In this document: piece after piece, positions 25,823 through 37,696 of the stretch
How positions within the stretch are numbered: position 1 is the first letter of the stretch
Layout of the letters: each line of letters begins with the position of its first letter
Source: Streptomyces canus
GTDB taxonomy: Bacteria > Actinomycetota > Actinomycetes > Streptomycetales > Streptomycetaceae
Direction: 5' to 3'
Assembly (NCBI RefSeq): GCF_001514145.1
Contig: NZ_KQ948656.1
Coordinates: forward strand, 682,001 to 746,000
Length of the DNA stretch: 64,000 nt
Program-made: the position numbers and the translations under genes
The notes under the pieces: model-generated
Databases searched by the model: none
Told to the model about the DNA's origin: nothing
What the model saw: only the letters and a program-made list of their open reading frames with translations

Positions 25823-28054
25823 ATGTCGAGTTCGATCAGCAGACGCCATGTGCTGGCCGGTGCCACCGGCGTGGCCGCGGCGGCCGTTGCCGGAAGCGCG
25901 ATCGGCTCCGGTGTCGCCCAGGCGGCGTCCACCACGTACACACCCGACTGGAACTCGGTCGACCAGCACCCGCCGGCCCCGGAGTGGTTCCAGGACGCGA
26001 AGTTCGGGATCTACTTCCACTGGGGTGTCTTCAGCGTCCCCGCCTTCGACAACGAGTGGTACCCGCGCAACATGTACCACGCGGGCAGCAACGCCAACCA
26101 GCACCACATCGCGACGTACGGCCAACCATCGGCCTGGCCTTACCACAACTTCATCAACGGGGCTCAGGACCTGGCGGGCACCACCGTGAAGTTCGCACCC
26201 AAGCTGAAGTCGGCAGGCGGGAAGTTCGATCCGGACGAGTGGGTGCAGCTGTTCGTCGACGCCGGCGCCAGGTTCGCCGGCCCGGTGGCCGAGCACCATG
26301 ACGGATTCTCCATGTGGGACAGCCAGGTCAACGAGTGGAACTCGGTGACCAAGGGCCCGGGCCTCGACCTGCTGCGGCTGTTCTCCACAGCCATCCGCGC
26401 CAAGGGCCTGAAGCTGCTGGTGGCCATGCACCACGCGTACAACTTCACCGGCTTCTACGAGTTCGCCCCCGCCCAGACCGACCCCAGCCTCAAGAAGCTC
26501 TACGGACAGCTGGGCCCGGCCGCGGAGAACCAGCTCTGGTTCGACAAGCTCAAGGAGGTCATCGATCGCGCCCAGCCCGACGTCCTGTGGCAGGACTTCA
26601 ACCTGGACGCCGTCGACGAGACACAGCGCCTGAACTTCCTGGCGTACTACTACAACCAGGCAGTCAGCTGGGGCCGCGAGGTCGTCGCCACGTACAAGGA
26701 CGGCATGAACGGCAAGGGCGAGGTCTTCGACTACGAACGCGGCGGCCCGGCCGACCTCACCACCCCGTACTGGCTCACCGACGACAGCATCTCCAGCAGC
26801 AGTTGGTGCTACACCCAGGGCATCGGCTACTACAGCATCCAGCAGATGCTGCACTCGTTCATCGACCGGGTCAGCAAGAACGGCAACATGCTGCTGAACA
26901 TCGCGCCGATGGCCGACGGCACCGTCCCCCAGGCACAGAAGGACATCCTGCTCGGTATCGGTGACCACCTGAAGCGCTTCGGCGAGTCGGTGTACGAGAC
27001 GCGCGCCTGGACGGCGTACGGCGAGGGCCCGACGAAGATGGGCGGCGGCTCGTTCACCACTCCGCATGCCGGTACGGCGCAGGACCTCCGCTTCACCCGC
27101 AACAAGGCGAACAACGTCCTGTACGCGACCGTCCTGGGCTGGCCCGGCAGCTCACTGACGATCAAGACACTCGGCTCGGACCGGATCAACGTTTCGTCGC
27201 TGACCTCGGTGAAGCTCCTCGGCTCCACCGCCGGCACCTATGTCGACCTCGCCGCACCGGCCCAGAGCTCCTCCGGCCTCACCGTCACCCTGCCGTCCTC
27301 GGCGCCGTACGACGCCAACGCCTATGTGCTGAAGCTCGCCTTCTCCGGCACGATCCCTGGCCTGCGGCCGCTCGCCGGCGCCGTTGTCTTCACGGACGTC
27401 GACTACACCGGCAGGGCCGCCGTGCTCACCGTCGGCGACTACACCGCGGCCGACCTGCGCACGACCGGGCCGGGGCCGGGCACCCTCTCCTCCCTCCGGC
27501 CGGCACCCGGCTACCAGGTGATCGGCTACTCCGGCGACAACTTCACCGGCACCGCGTGGACGTTCACCACCGACAACTCCGACCTGAGGGTCACCGGCAA
27601 CAACGACCGCATCACCTCACTGCAGGTCCAGTTCAACCCGGCTGCGTACTTCCGGATCACCAACGTCACCGACGGTCTGGCGCTGGACAGCGGCGGCACC
27701 GTGGCCGCCGGCTCCCACCTCAAGCAGTGGACCTGGGACGGCAGTCCCAACCTGCAATGGCGTGCGGAGGCTGTCGAAGGCGGCTGTTACCGGCTGGTCA
27801 ACCGCACGAACGGCATGGTCGCCGACGGCTGGGGCGCCACCGCCGACGGCTCCGCCGCCCGGCAGGCCCCCTGGAACGGCGGCACCAACCAGCAGTGGAC
27901 GATCACCCACCGGGGCGGCGACCGTTACTCCATCGCCAACCGCACCACCGGCCTGGTCCTCGATGGTGGCGGCAATGTCGCCTCGGGCTCCGTCACCAAG
28001 CAATGGACCTACGGCAGCAGCACGAACCTGCTGTGGACCTTCACGGCGCCGTGA
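25823..28054 (+). CDS. Secreted GH29 alpha-L-fucosidase with crystallin-like and ricin-type domains
   Basis: A 743-residue enzyme with a Tat-type signal (ISRRHVLAGATGVAAAAVAG). The GH29 barrel (about 35-400) includes FGIYFHWGVFSVPAFDNEWY, EHHDGFSMWDS and DVLWQDFN with the likely nucleophile Asp about 258. A beta-sandwich follows, then a beta/gamma-crystallin-like segment (VVFTDVDYTGRAAVL) and three ricin-type lectin repeats (QWTWDG, QQWTITHRG, KQWTYGSS). The start at 25823 has AGGGA 7 bases upstream; ATG 25784 is a weaker alternative. It removes alpha-fucose from plant xyloglucan or other glycans. It is divergent from the GntR regulator. Confidence 0.93.
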   Translation: MSSSISRRHVLAGATGVAAAAVAGSAIGSGVAQAASTTYTPDWNSVDQHPPAPEWFQDAKFGIYFHWGVFSVPAFDNEWYPRNMYHAGSNANQHHIATYGQPSAWPYHNFINGAQDLAGTTVKFAPKLKSAGGKFDPDEWVQLFVDAGARFAGPVAEHHDGFSMWDSQVNEWNSVTKGPGLDLLRLFSTAIRAKGLKLLVAMHHAYNFTGFYEFAPAQTDPSLKKLYGQLGPAAENQLWFDKLKEVIDRAQPDVLWQDFNLDAVDETQRLNFLAYYYNQAVSWGREVVATYKDGMNGKGEVFDYERGGPADLTTPYWLTDDSISSSSWCYTQGIGYYSIQQMLHSFIDRVSKNGNMLLNIAPMADGTVPQAQKDILLGIGDHLKRFGESVYETRAWTAYGEGPTKMGGGSFTTPHAGTAQDLRFTRNKANNVLYATVLGWPGSSLTIKTLGSDRINVSSLTSVKLLGSTAGTYVDLAAPAQSSSGLTVTLPSSAPYDANAYVLKLAFSGTIPGLRPLAGAVVFTDVDYTGRAAVLTVGDYTAADLRTTGPGPGTLSSLRPAPGYQVIGYSGDNFTGTAWTFTTDNSDLRVTGNNDRITSLQVQFNPAAYFRITNVTDGLALDSGGTVAAGSHLKQWTWDGSPNLQWRAEAVEGGCYRLVNRTNGMVADGWGATADGSAARQAPWNGGTNQQWTITHRGGDRYSIANRTTGLVLDGGGNVASGSVTKQWTYGSSTNLLWTFTAP

Positions 28055-28072
28055 CCTGAGTACCCGCTTTGC

Positions 28073-29362
28073 TCAACTGGTCGCGCCGGCACAGGTGTTG
28101 CCGTTGAGGGTGTAGGAGGCCGGCATGGCCGTGTCACCGGTGTGGACGGCCTGGAAGCCGATGCCGACGGAGGCGCCCGGAGCGATGGTGGCGTTGTGAG
28201 CGAGGTTCCTGGCCGTCACCTGGCCGGAGGCGGGCGAGTAGTCCGCGTTCCAGCCGGAGGTGATGGCCTGGCCGCCGGGCAGGGTGAAGACAAGGGACCA
28301 GCCGTCGATCGCGGTGGTGCCGGTGTTGGTGATGGTGATGTTCGAGGTCAGACCGCTGTTCCACGCGCTGACGGTGTCCGTGACCCGGCAGGTGGCGGTC
28401 CCCGGTGACGGGTCCGAGGTCTGGAACTGTGTGAAGAACTTCCACACCTCCCCCGGCACCCAGGTCCTGCCGCTGTCACCGGGGGCGCCGTCCTGGGGAG
28501 CGGCGATGTGTCCCTCGTCGAACGCGGCCCAGGCGACCGGATGCCCGGTCGAGCAGCCCGAGTAGGTGGTGACTCGGTGCGTCAGGCTGCCCTGGGCGGG
28601 CTCGGTCGGGTTCTGAGGGGTGCAGCCGTTGTTCCTGACGAACGTGTCCCGCATCGCCCGCCCGCCGGAGATGCCGAGGACGCTGTCCCTGAGGCCGTGC
28701 ACTCCGAGGTAGGCGATGGGTTGGGTTCCGCCGCTGCATCCGCTGAGCTGCCCGCCGCTCTGCACCGCGACCGCGCGGAAGACCGTCGCGCGGGCACATG
28801 CGAGGGCGTACGACATGGCGGCGCCGTAGCTGAAGCCGAGCGCGAAGCGCTGGGTGGTGTCGACGCACAGGTCCGCCTCGATCCGCCGGATCATGTCGTC
28901 GACAAAGGTGACGTCCTCTCCGCCGGAGTTGGCCCAGCCGTTGTTGAGGCCTTGTGGTGCGACGAAGACGGCGCTGTTGTTCGCCAGTCGCTGGAGTCCG
29001 TAGTAGGCCCAGGTGCCCGTTTCCACCGTGCGGCCAGTGGCGACGTCGGTGGAGGTGCCGCCCAGCCAGTGGAACCCGAAGATCAGCCGGTAGGCGTGGT
29101 TGCGGTCGTAGCCGTCCGGGATCTTCAGGGTGAAGCTGCGGTTCTTGCCGCCGCTCTGGATCGTGTACGTACCGCTCGTCAGGGTGGGCGCCTTGCCGCA
29201 GCCGGGGCTCGCGGCAGCGGCGCGCGAGGGTGCGCCGGCCGTGCCGGAGGCCGTGGGCCGGGTGGTGTCGCCCTGCCCGCGGGCCAGTGCCGTACCGCCC
29301 ATGCTCAGGACGACCAGCGCCGCGACCATGGCGGGCCATAAGAGGGTTCGTGTCCTTGTCAT
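28073..29362 (-). CDS. Secreted CE1/PHB-depolymerase-like esterase with CBM2
   Basis: A 429-residue exported esterase. The signal peptide (about 1-28) is followed by a CE1-type alpha/beta hydrolase: RLIFGFHWLGGTSTDV, FVDDMIRRIEADLCVDTTQR, the nucleophile elbow GFSYGAAMS, and a likely catalytic His in DEGHIAAPQDG. The C-terminal about 105 residues are a CBM2 cellulose/xylan-binding module (WNSGLTSNITITNTGTTAI, GWNADYSP). It probably cleaves feruloyl or acetyl groups from xylan. The ATG at 29362 follows GAAGGG; the longer open frame is a continuation into the GH27 gene. It forms an operon with GH27, 35 bases apart. Confidence 0.9.
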   Translation of the reverse strand: MTRTRTLLWPAMVAALVVLSMGGTALARGQGDTTRPTASGTAGAPSRAAAASPGCGKAPTLTSGTYTIQSGGKNRSFTLKIPDGYDRNHAYRLIFGFHWLGGTSTDVATGRTVETGTWAYYGLQRLANNSAVFVAPQGLNNGWANSGGEDVTFVDDMIRRIEADLCVDTTQRFALGFSYGAAMSYALACARATVFRAVAVQSGGQLSGCSGGTQPIAYLGVHGLRDSVLGISGGRAMRDTFVRNNGCTPQNPTEPAQGSLTHRVTTYSGCSTGHPVAWAAFDEGHIAAPQDGAPGDSGRTWVPGEVWKFFTQFQTSDPSPGTATCRVTDTVSAWNSGLTSNITITNTGTTAIDGWSLVFTLPGGQAITSGWNADYSPASGQVTARNLAHNATIAPGASVGIGFQAVHTGDTAMPASYTLNGNTCAGATS

Positions 29363-29397
29363 CGTGCGACTGCCCTTCTGTTCGCGGGATGCCGGAG

Positions 29398-31044
29398 TCA
29401 CGTACGGGTCCACTTCTGGCCGGCCTGGCCTGTACAGCTCCACAGGACCAGCGGAGTTCCGTTTGCGGTGCCGGACCGGTCGGCGTCGAGGCACAGCCCG
29501 GCGTGGGCGTTGCGGATCGTCCCGTCGGAGCCGAGGGTCCACTTCTGGTTGTCCTGGCCGTTGCAGGGCCAGGTGATGACACGGGTGCCGTTGGTGGTGC
29601 CCTGGTTGTAGGCGTCCAGGCACTTGTCGCCGAAGACGCGGATCTCACCGCCGGCCCATGTCGTCCACAGCTGGTTGGCGGCCGTGTGGCAGTCCCAGAT
29701 CAGTGCCGTGGCCCCGGCCGCGGTGGAGGCGTTGTCCACGTCGACGCAGCGGCCGGAGGCGTTGCCGCGCAGCCGGGAGGTGGTGGCGGCCACCGGGCTG
29801 CCGCCGCTCACCCGGAACACGGCCACGCCGTGCGCGGGGACGCTCGCCGAGATCTGCCCGGACGTGCTGGACGTACCACCGGTCCACAGGTCCGTCAGGG
29901 TGAACGGCCCGCCGGACAGGCCGACTTGCCCGGCCGTGGCGGTGACCGTCGCGGTGCCGCCGCCCCGGTTGAACAGACCCACGGCGACCGAGCCGTCGGA
30001 CAGGGGCTTGGCGAACACCTCGGTGCTGCCGTCGTCGCGCACCCTGCGTCCGCCCGCGCCGAGCGGATCCTGGTTCACCGCCAGCAGCCGGGGGTTGCGC
30101 AGGATGGCGCTCACGTCGGCGGACATCGTGCGGATGTCGTTGCCGGCCATGAGCGGCGCGCTCAGCAGCGCCCACAGGGCGAAGTGCGAGCGGGACTCGG
30201 TCAGTGACAGGCCCGGGCGGCCGACGACCAGCATGTCGGGGTCGTTCCAGTGTTCCGGGCCCGACTGCGCCGCGAGCGGCGCGGTGACGTCGAGGACGTT
30301 GCCGACGCCCATCGGATAGCTGTTGGTGTTGCCGTTCTGCCAGATGTCGAGCAGGTCCTCGGTCGTCCGCCACAGGTCGGCGACTTCGCCCCAGTTGTAC
30401 GTGGCGCCGGTGATGGCGTGGAAGCTGTTGGGGTTGATGCTGTACACGATCGGCCGCCCGGTGGCGCGCAGAGCGTCGCGCATGATCGTGAAGCGCGCGA
30501 CCTGCTCGTCACGGGTGCCGCTGGAGGAACACCAGTCGTACTTGAGGTAGTCGACGCCCCACGAGGCGAATGTGTTGGCGTCCTGGGCTTCGTGCCCTCC
30601 GCTGCCCGTCGACCCCGGATAGGCGCCGCTGGTCTGCGCGCAGGTGCGCTCGCCCGGCACCTGGTAGATGCCGAACTTCAGGCCCTTGCCGTGGATGTAG
30701 TCCCCGAGCGCCTTCATACCGCCGGGGAACTTGGTCGCGTTGGCCCGCAGCTCGCCCGCCGCGTCACGCTGCGGGTCGAACCAGCAGTCGTCGACGACGA
30801 CGTACCGGTAGCCGGCGTCCCTCATGCCGGAGGACACCATCGCGTCGGCGACCTGGCGGACCTGCGCCTCGGTGACACCGCACCCGAAGCTGTTCCAGCT
30901 GTTCCAGCCCAGGGGCGGGGTGAGTGCGGGGCTGCCGGGGGCGGCCGAAGCGGTGGAGTGGACAGACGCCGTCAAGGACGCGGTCACCGCCAGCGCGGTG
31001 GCCGCGAGGACTCGGAACAGTGGTCTGCCTGATGGTCGGGGCAC
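29398..31044 (-). CDS. Secreted GH27 alpha-galactosidase with CBM13
   Basis: A 548-residue enzyme. Signal peptide about 1-35; GH27 barrel with PPLGWNSWNSFGCGV, VVVDDCWFDPQRD, nucleophile Asp about 170 in YLKYDWCSS and acid/base Asp about 269 in EHWNDPDMLVV. A beta domain follows, then a ricin-type CBM13 (about 420-548; DNQKWTL and GQKWTRT mark the repeats). GTG 31044 is preceded by AAGGAG. It removes alpha-galactosyl residues from galactomannan or other hemicelluloses. First gene of an operon with the CE1 esterase; divergent from GH43 with palindromic operators between. Confidence 0.94.
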   Translation of the reverse strand: MPRPSGRPLFRVLAATALAVTASLTASVHSTASAAPGSPALTPPLGWNSWNSFGCGVTEAQVRQVADAMVSSGMRDAGYRYVVVDDCWFDPQRDAAGELRANATKFPGGMKALGDYIHGKGLKFGIYQVPGERTCAQTSGAYPGSTGSGGHEAQDANTFASWGVDYLKYDWCSSSGTRDEQVARFTIMRDALRATGRPIVYSINPNSFHAITGATYNWGEVADLWRTTEDLLDIWQNGNTNSYPMGVGNVLDVTAPLAAQSGPEHWNDPDMLVVGRPGLSLTESRSHFALWALLSAPLMAGNDIRTMSADVSAILRNPRLLAVNQDPLGAGGRRVRDDGSTEVFAKPLSDGSVAVGLFNRGGGTATVTATAGQVGLSGGPFTLTDLWTGGTSSTSGQISASVPAHGVAVFRVSGGSPVAATTSRLRGNASGRCVDVDNASTAAGATALIWDCHTAANQLWTTWAGGEIRVFGDKCLDAYNQGTTNGTRVITWPCNGQDNQKWTLGSDGTIRNAHAGLCLDADRSGTANGTPLVLWSCTGQAGQKWTRT

Positions 31045-31135
31045 CGTGAACTCCTTCTGAAGGGCATGGGGCAAACAGAGGATGACGACTGCACAGGGCC
31101 GACCCATGTCACGTGTACGACACCCGCCGACAGTT

Positions 31136-31145
31136 CGAAATTTCG
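31136..31145. promoter_or_regulatory. Palindrome CGAAATTTCG near GH27 promoter
   Basis: A perfect 10-base palindrome 92 bases upstream of the GH27 start. It belongs to the GAAA(N)TTTC class reported upstream of Streptomyces xylanase genes. It pairs with the site at 31255-31268 in the same intergenic region. Confidence 0.6.
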
Positions 31146-31254
31146 GTCGGCTTTCGGATCGTTGGCTGTACGGATGCTAGAGAGGGTCCTGCGCATGTCA
31201 ACACCTGACGGGCGATCGACTGTTCACTTCGGCATGTACACACTGCTCGAATCC

Positions 31255-31268
31255 CCGAAATATTTCGG
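31255..31268. promoter_or_regulatory. Palindrome CCGAAATATTTCGG near GH43 promoter
   Basis: A perfect 14-base palindrome 124 bases upstream of the GH43 start. It is similar to the site at 31136-31145, so the divergent GH27 and GH43 transcription units each have one, probably for a common LacI- or ROK-type repressor. Confidence 0.65.
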
Positions 31269-31391
31269 CGCCAACAGCGAATCATGCGAGAGGCATTGAC
31301 GGGATGTGTCAGCCTCCTATCATCCTGGTTGCTCGACACACCAGTCAGCGTTCGCACTCTCGAACGAGCCTCCTCGCAGAGAGAACGACAC

Positions 31392-35115
<3,724 letters not shown>

Positions 35116-35120
35116 CCGTG

Positions 35121-35149
35121 TGGGCCCCCGCACGATGTGCGGGGGCCCA
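35121..35149. terminator. Hairpin terminator after GH10-GH62
   Basis: TGGGCCCCCGCAC (35121-35133), loop GAT, and GTGCGGGGGCCCA (35137-35149) form a perfect 13-bp stem 6 bases after the fusion enzyme stop. Confidence 0.85.
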
Positions 35150-35173
35150 TGCCACGACTACGGGTCGCGAGTG

Positions 35174-35323
35174 TCAGCGGCGCCGTCCCCGGAGTTTGCC
35201 GAGGAGTTGCCGAGCCTGGGCGCGGCGACGCGGATCGGCCGAGGCACGGCGCACCTGCTCGGCGGCACGTCGCCCCTGGGGGCTCCTGCTGAACTGCTTG
35301 ATCTTCTCCAACATGCCAGGCAC
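35174..35323 (-). CDS. Small basic helical protein, 49 residues
   Basis: GTG 35323, preceded by AGGAGGA, opens a 49-codon ORF: MPGMLEKIKQFSRSPQGRRA, then AEQVRRASADPRRRAQARQL and LGKLRGRRR. It is strongly basic and helical. Similar short proteins (start MLxKxKxFxRSPQGRR) are common in streptomycetes, in my recollection. An ATG 9 bases downstream is an alternative start. The protein may bind nucleic acid. The function is unknown. Confidence 0.7.
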   Translation of the reverse strand: MPGMLEKIKQFSRSPQGRRAAEQVRRASADPRRRAQARQLLGKLRGRRR

Positions 35324-35421
35324 GACTGTCCTCCTGGGAAGGTCGACGACAAGGCCTTCGTACAGACGCGGTTACCCCGCGTCCACCGTCCCACCCCTGT
35401 TGTCGACCCATGCGGACGGGA

Positions 35422-35946
35422 TCAGCTCAGGCCGAGATTCGACAGGGCGGTCGTCCAGTCCGTGACGATCGCGTCCTGCGCGTCGGCGAGGCTGACGGTG
35501 CCGGCGCAGACAGCCTTCTTGAGCTTGTTCTCGACGGTGTCCTTGTTGGCGGCGGTCGTGGTGCCGTACTCCGGCTCGGGCCAGAGATTGAGGGCGCTCT
35601 TGGGAGCGCCACCGAGTTCGAGGGGGACGAAGTGGTCCTCCTCGTAGTCCGAGGTGCTGGTGTCCGTGTAGCCGTACTCGACGATCTGCGTCTTCTTCAG
35701 CGCGGTGGTGTAGGAGCTGGACGGCCGGACGGTCGCGGTCCAACCGGATACGCAGATGGTGGAGCCGATGGTGGACTGGGTGACGTCCGGGTTGAAGTCG
35801 CCGGGCTGGCAACTCGGGTCGGGCAGGGGGAGGTAGTCTTGGCTGCAGCTCTGCGCGTGCGCGGTGCCGGCTGCGACCGTGAGTCCGGCGGCGGCGAGGG
35901 CCAGGGAGGACAGGGCGGTGACCAGGGAGCGGGATATTCGGGGCAT
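35422..35946 (-). CDS. Secreted HNH-like protein
   Basis: A 174-residue protein with a signal peptide (MPRISRSLVTALSSLALAAA to AHA). The mature part contains EDHFVPLELGGAPKSALNLW and PEPEYGTTTAANKDTVENKL. This arrangement (Asp-His, Pro-Leu-Glu-Leu-Gly-Gly, Asn-Leu-Trp-Pro-Glu) resembles the core of secreted HNH-type nucleases, but two of the metal ligands cannot be assigned with certainty. ATG 35946 follows a GGGAG site. It may be an exported nuclease; this is inference. Confidence 0.75.
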   Translation of the reverse strand: MPRISRSLVTALSSLALAAAGLTVAAGTAHAQSCSQDYLPLPDPSCQPGDFNPDVTQSTIGSTICVSGWTATVRPSSSYTTALKKTQIVEYGYTDTSTSDYEEDHFVPLELGGAPKSALNLWPEPEYGTTTAANKDTVENKLKKAVCAGTVSLADAQDAIVTDWTTALSNLGLS

Positions 35947-36126
35947 GGGGGGATCTCCCGGAGGGGGTGCCCGGCAGGAGTTTCCGGGCGGTCGTGAGCA
36001 TGACAGCACTGAGTCGTCTATGCGGGTAGACCTTTTTACCGGCAGGGGAATCCCTTTTTTGAATGTTTGACTACGCCGGGACCGACGGAGAGCAAGTCAT
36101 GGCCCGGGCTTGGTTGTCGGCCTCGC

Positions 36127-36561
36127 TCAGTCGAGGCAGAACTCGTTGCCCTCGATGTCCTGCATCACGATGCACGACTCGTTGTCGTCGTCGGCCGGCA
36201 GGAGTCGCACGCGCACCGCGCCGAGCGCGACCAGTCGTGCGCATTCGGCCTCGAGCGTGGCCAGCCGCTCTTCACCCACGAGCCCGGTGCCGGCCCGCAC
36301 ATCAAGATGCAGCCGATTCTTGACGACCTTGCCTTCGGGAACGCGCTGAAAGAACAGCCGCGGGCCGACACCTGAGGGATCAACGCACGCAGACCATGAA
36401 CCCCGTTCCTCAGGAGGCAGAGAGCGGTCGGCATCTTCCCAGGTGTCGAACCCCTCCGGCGGCGCCGGTACGACGTACCCCAACACCTCGCACCAAAAGC
36501 GAGCGACGCTCTCCGGTTCCGCGCAGTCGAAGGTGACCTGGAACTGCTTGATCGATGGCAT
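36127..36561 (-). CDS. VOC-superfamily protein (glyoxalase-like)
   Basis: A 144-residue protein of the vicinal oxygen chelate fold: IKQFQVTFDCAEPESVARFW, CEVLGYVVPAPPEG, NRLHLDVRAGTG and VMQDIEGNEFCLD. Such proteins often act as dioxygenases, lyases or resistance proteins. The gene is separated from the next VOC gene by 38 bases in the same direction and may share a transcript. The substrate is unknown. Confidence 0.9.
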   Translation of the reverse strand: MPSIKQFQVTFDCAEPESVARFWCEVLGYVVPAPPEGFDTWEDADRSLPPEERGSWSACVDPSGVGPRLFFQRVPEGKVVKNRLHLDVRAGTGLVGEERLATLEAECARLVALGAVRVRLLPADDDNESCIVMQDIEGNEFCLD

Positions 36562-36599
36562 CGGCGCACCTTAGCAGGGGGCCTGAGGAGGGCCGCACC

Positions 36600-37013
36600 T
36601 CAGGAGAAGTCCGCTGCGGTGATGCCGTCGGGATGTCCGAGTGGCCACTCCACCAACTCGATGCGGTAACCGTCCGGGTCCGTGAGCCACGACGTCTTCG
36701 GACCGTGAGGGCCGCCCGGAAACTGGACGGGCTCCGGCTCCAGTCCGGCTTCGGCCAGCGTCTTCAGGGTGACGGTCAGCGTGTCCACCTGGATAGCGAG
36801 GTGGTCGATTCCGCTGCCCACGTCGACGCGCCCGTCGGCGGGACGGTGGACCAGTTCGAGCGAGGCCGCCGGTTCACCGGGGAACTTGAGGATCACGAGG
36901 CGGCTCCCGTCGCCGACCTCGACCCTGCCCAGCTCGGCGTAGCCCAAGGCGGTGTAGAAACCGAGCGAGCGATCCAGATCGGTGACGCGGTAGGCGACGA
37001 AGAGCGTCTTCAC
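36600..37013 (-). CDS. VOC-superfamily protein, lactoylglutathione lyase-like
   Basis: A 137-residue VOC protein: FVAYRVTDLDRSLGFYTALG, GIDHLAIQVDTLTVTLKTL and KTSWLTDPDGYRIELVEWP. The spacing of His and Glu ligands is like bacterial glyoxalase I homologues. GTG 37013 overlaps the stop of the upstream reductase gene by GTGA, so the two are translationally coupled. Confidence 0.9.
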   Translation of the reverse strand: MKTLFVAYRVTDLDRSLGFYTALGYAELGRVEVGDGSRLVILKFPGEPAASLELVHRPADGRVDVGSGIDHLAIQVDTLTVTLKTLAEAGLEPEPVQFPGGPHGPKTSWLTDPDGYRIELVEWPLGHPDGITAADFS

Positions 37014-37594
37014 GCGACCTCCCCGGATCGGCGCACCCGGTAGCGGAGGTGCGTCACGTCTCGATCCTCCAGGCGTCGGACGAGTTCGAGTTCGATGTGA
37101 TCACCACCGAGGTGCTCGAACAGCCGTCGCCCCTCGCCGAGGAGGACCGGCACCATGTGGATCTCCATCTCGTCCATCTGCCCGGCTCGGAGAAGCGCTT
37201 GGGCCGCCCCCGCCCCATGGACCATGACCGGCCGGTCCCCTGCGGCTGCGCGAGCCTGACGGGCGCAGTCCTCGACGTCGGTGACGAAGCGTGCGTGGCC
37301 GGGTGGCACCTCCCCGCCGTCCACCTGGTGGGTGAGGACGAGGATCGGCACACCGTCGTGGTGGTCGCCCTGCCAGCGCCCCGCGAGTTCGAAGGTCCGA
37401 CGACCGGAGATCAGCGCGCCGGTCGCCAGCGCCTCGCGGTAGACCTGGCCGCTCGGACCATCGGACTCCCGGTCGTCGAGCCAGTTGAAAAGCCGTCCAC
37501 CGTCGCGTCCGAGCTCTTGCCCCGGCCGATCGTCCGGGCCGGCGATATAGCCGTCGAGCGACATCGACATGTACAGCCGAATCGGATTGTTCAT
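37010..37594 (-). CDS. Dihydrofolate reductase-family protein (RibD C-terminal type)
   Basis: A 194-residue protein beginning MNNPIRLYMSMSLDGYIAGP, with SGRRTFELAGRW, VHGAGAAQALLRAGQMDEM and PVLLGEGRRLFEHLGG, the pattern of the RibD C-terminal/DHFR-like domain (YwjB/YyaP group). It probably reduces a small molecule with NADPH. ATG 37594 is preceded by GGAGGC. It is the first gene of a three-gene operon with two VOC genes. Confidence 0.9.
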   Translation of the reverse strand: MNNPIRLYMSMSLDGYIAGPDDRPGQELGRDGGRLFNWLDDRESDGPSGQVYREALATGALISGRRTFELAGRWQGDHHDGVPILVLTHQVDGGEVPPGHARFVTDVEDCARQARAAAGDRPVMVHGAGAAQALLRAGQMDEMEIHMVPVLLGEGRRLFEHLGGDHIELELVRRLEDRDVTHLRYRVRRSGEVA

Positions 37595-37696
37595 CCCGGC
37601 CTCCGCCTCTCCTCCATGACACGGGTCACAAGGGAGACTTGAGGCGCCCGGCAAACTCATCGGCCGAGGTGTGGATGGGTCGGTGGCGGTGACCGC

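Noticed and set aside
29363..29623. N-terminal extension of the CE1 esterase into the GH27 gene
   Set aside because: The extension lies wholly within the end of the GH27 coding sequence; the ATG at 29362 has a ribosome site and starts a signal peptide.
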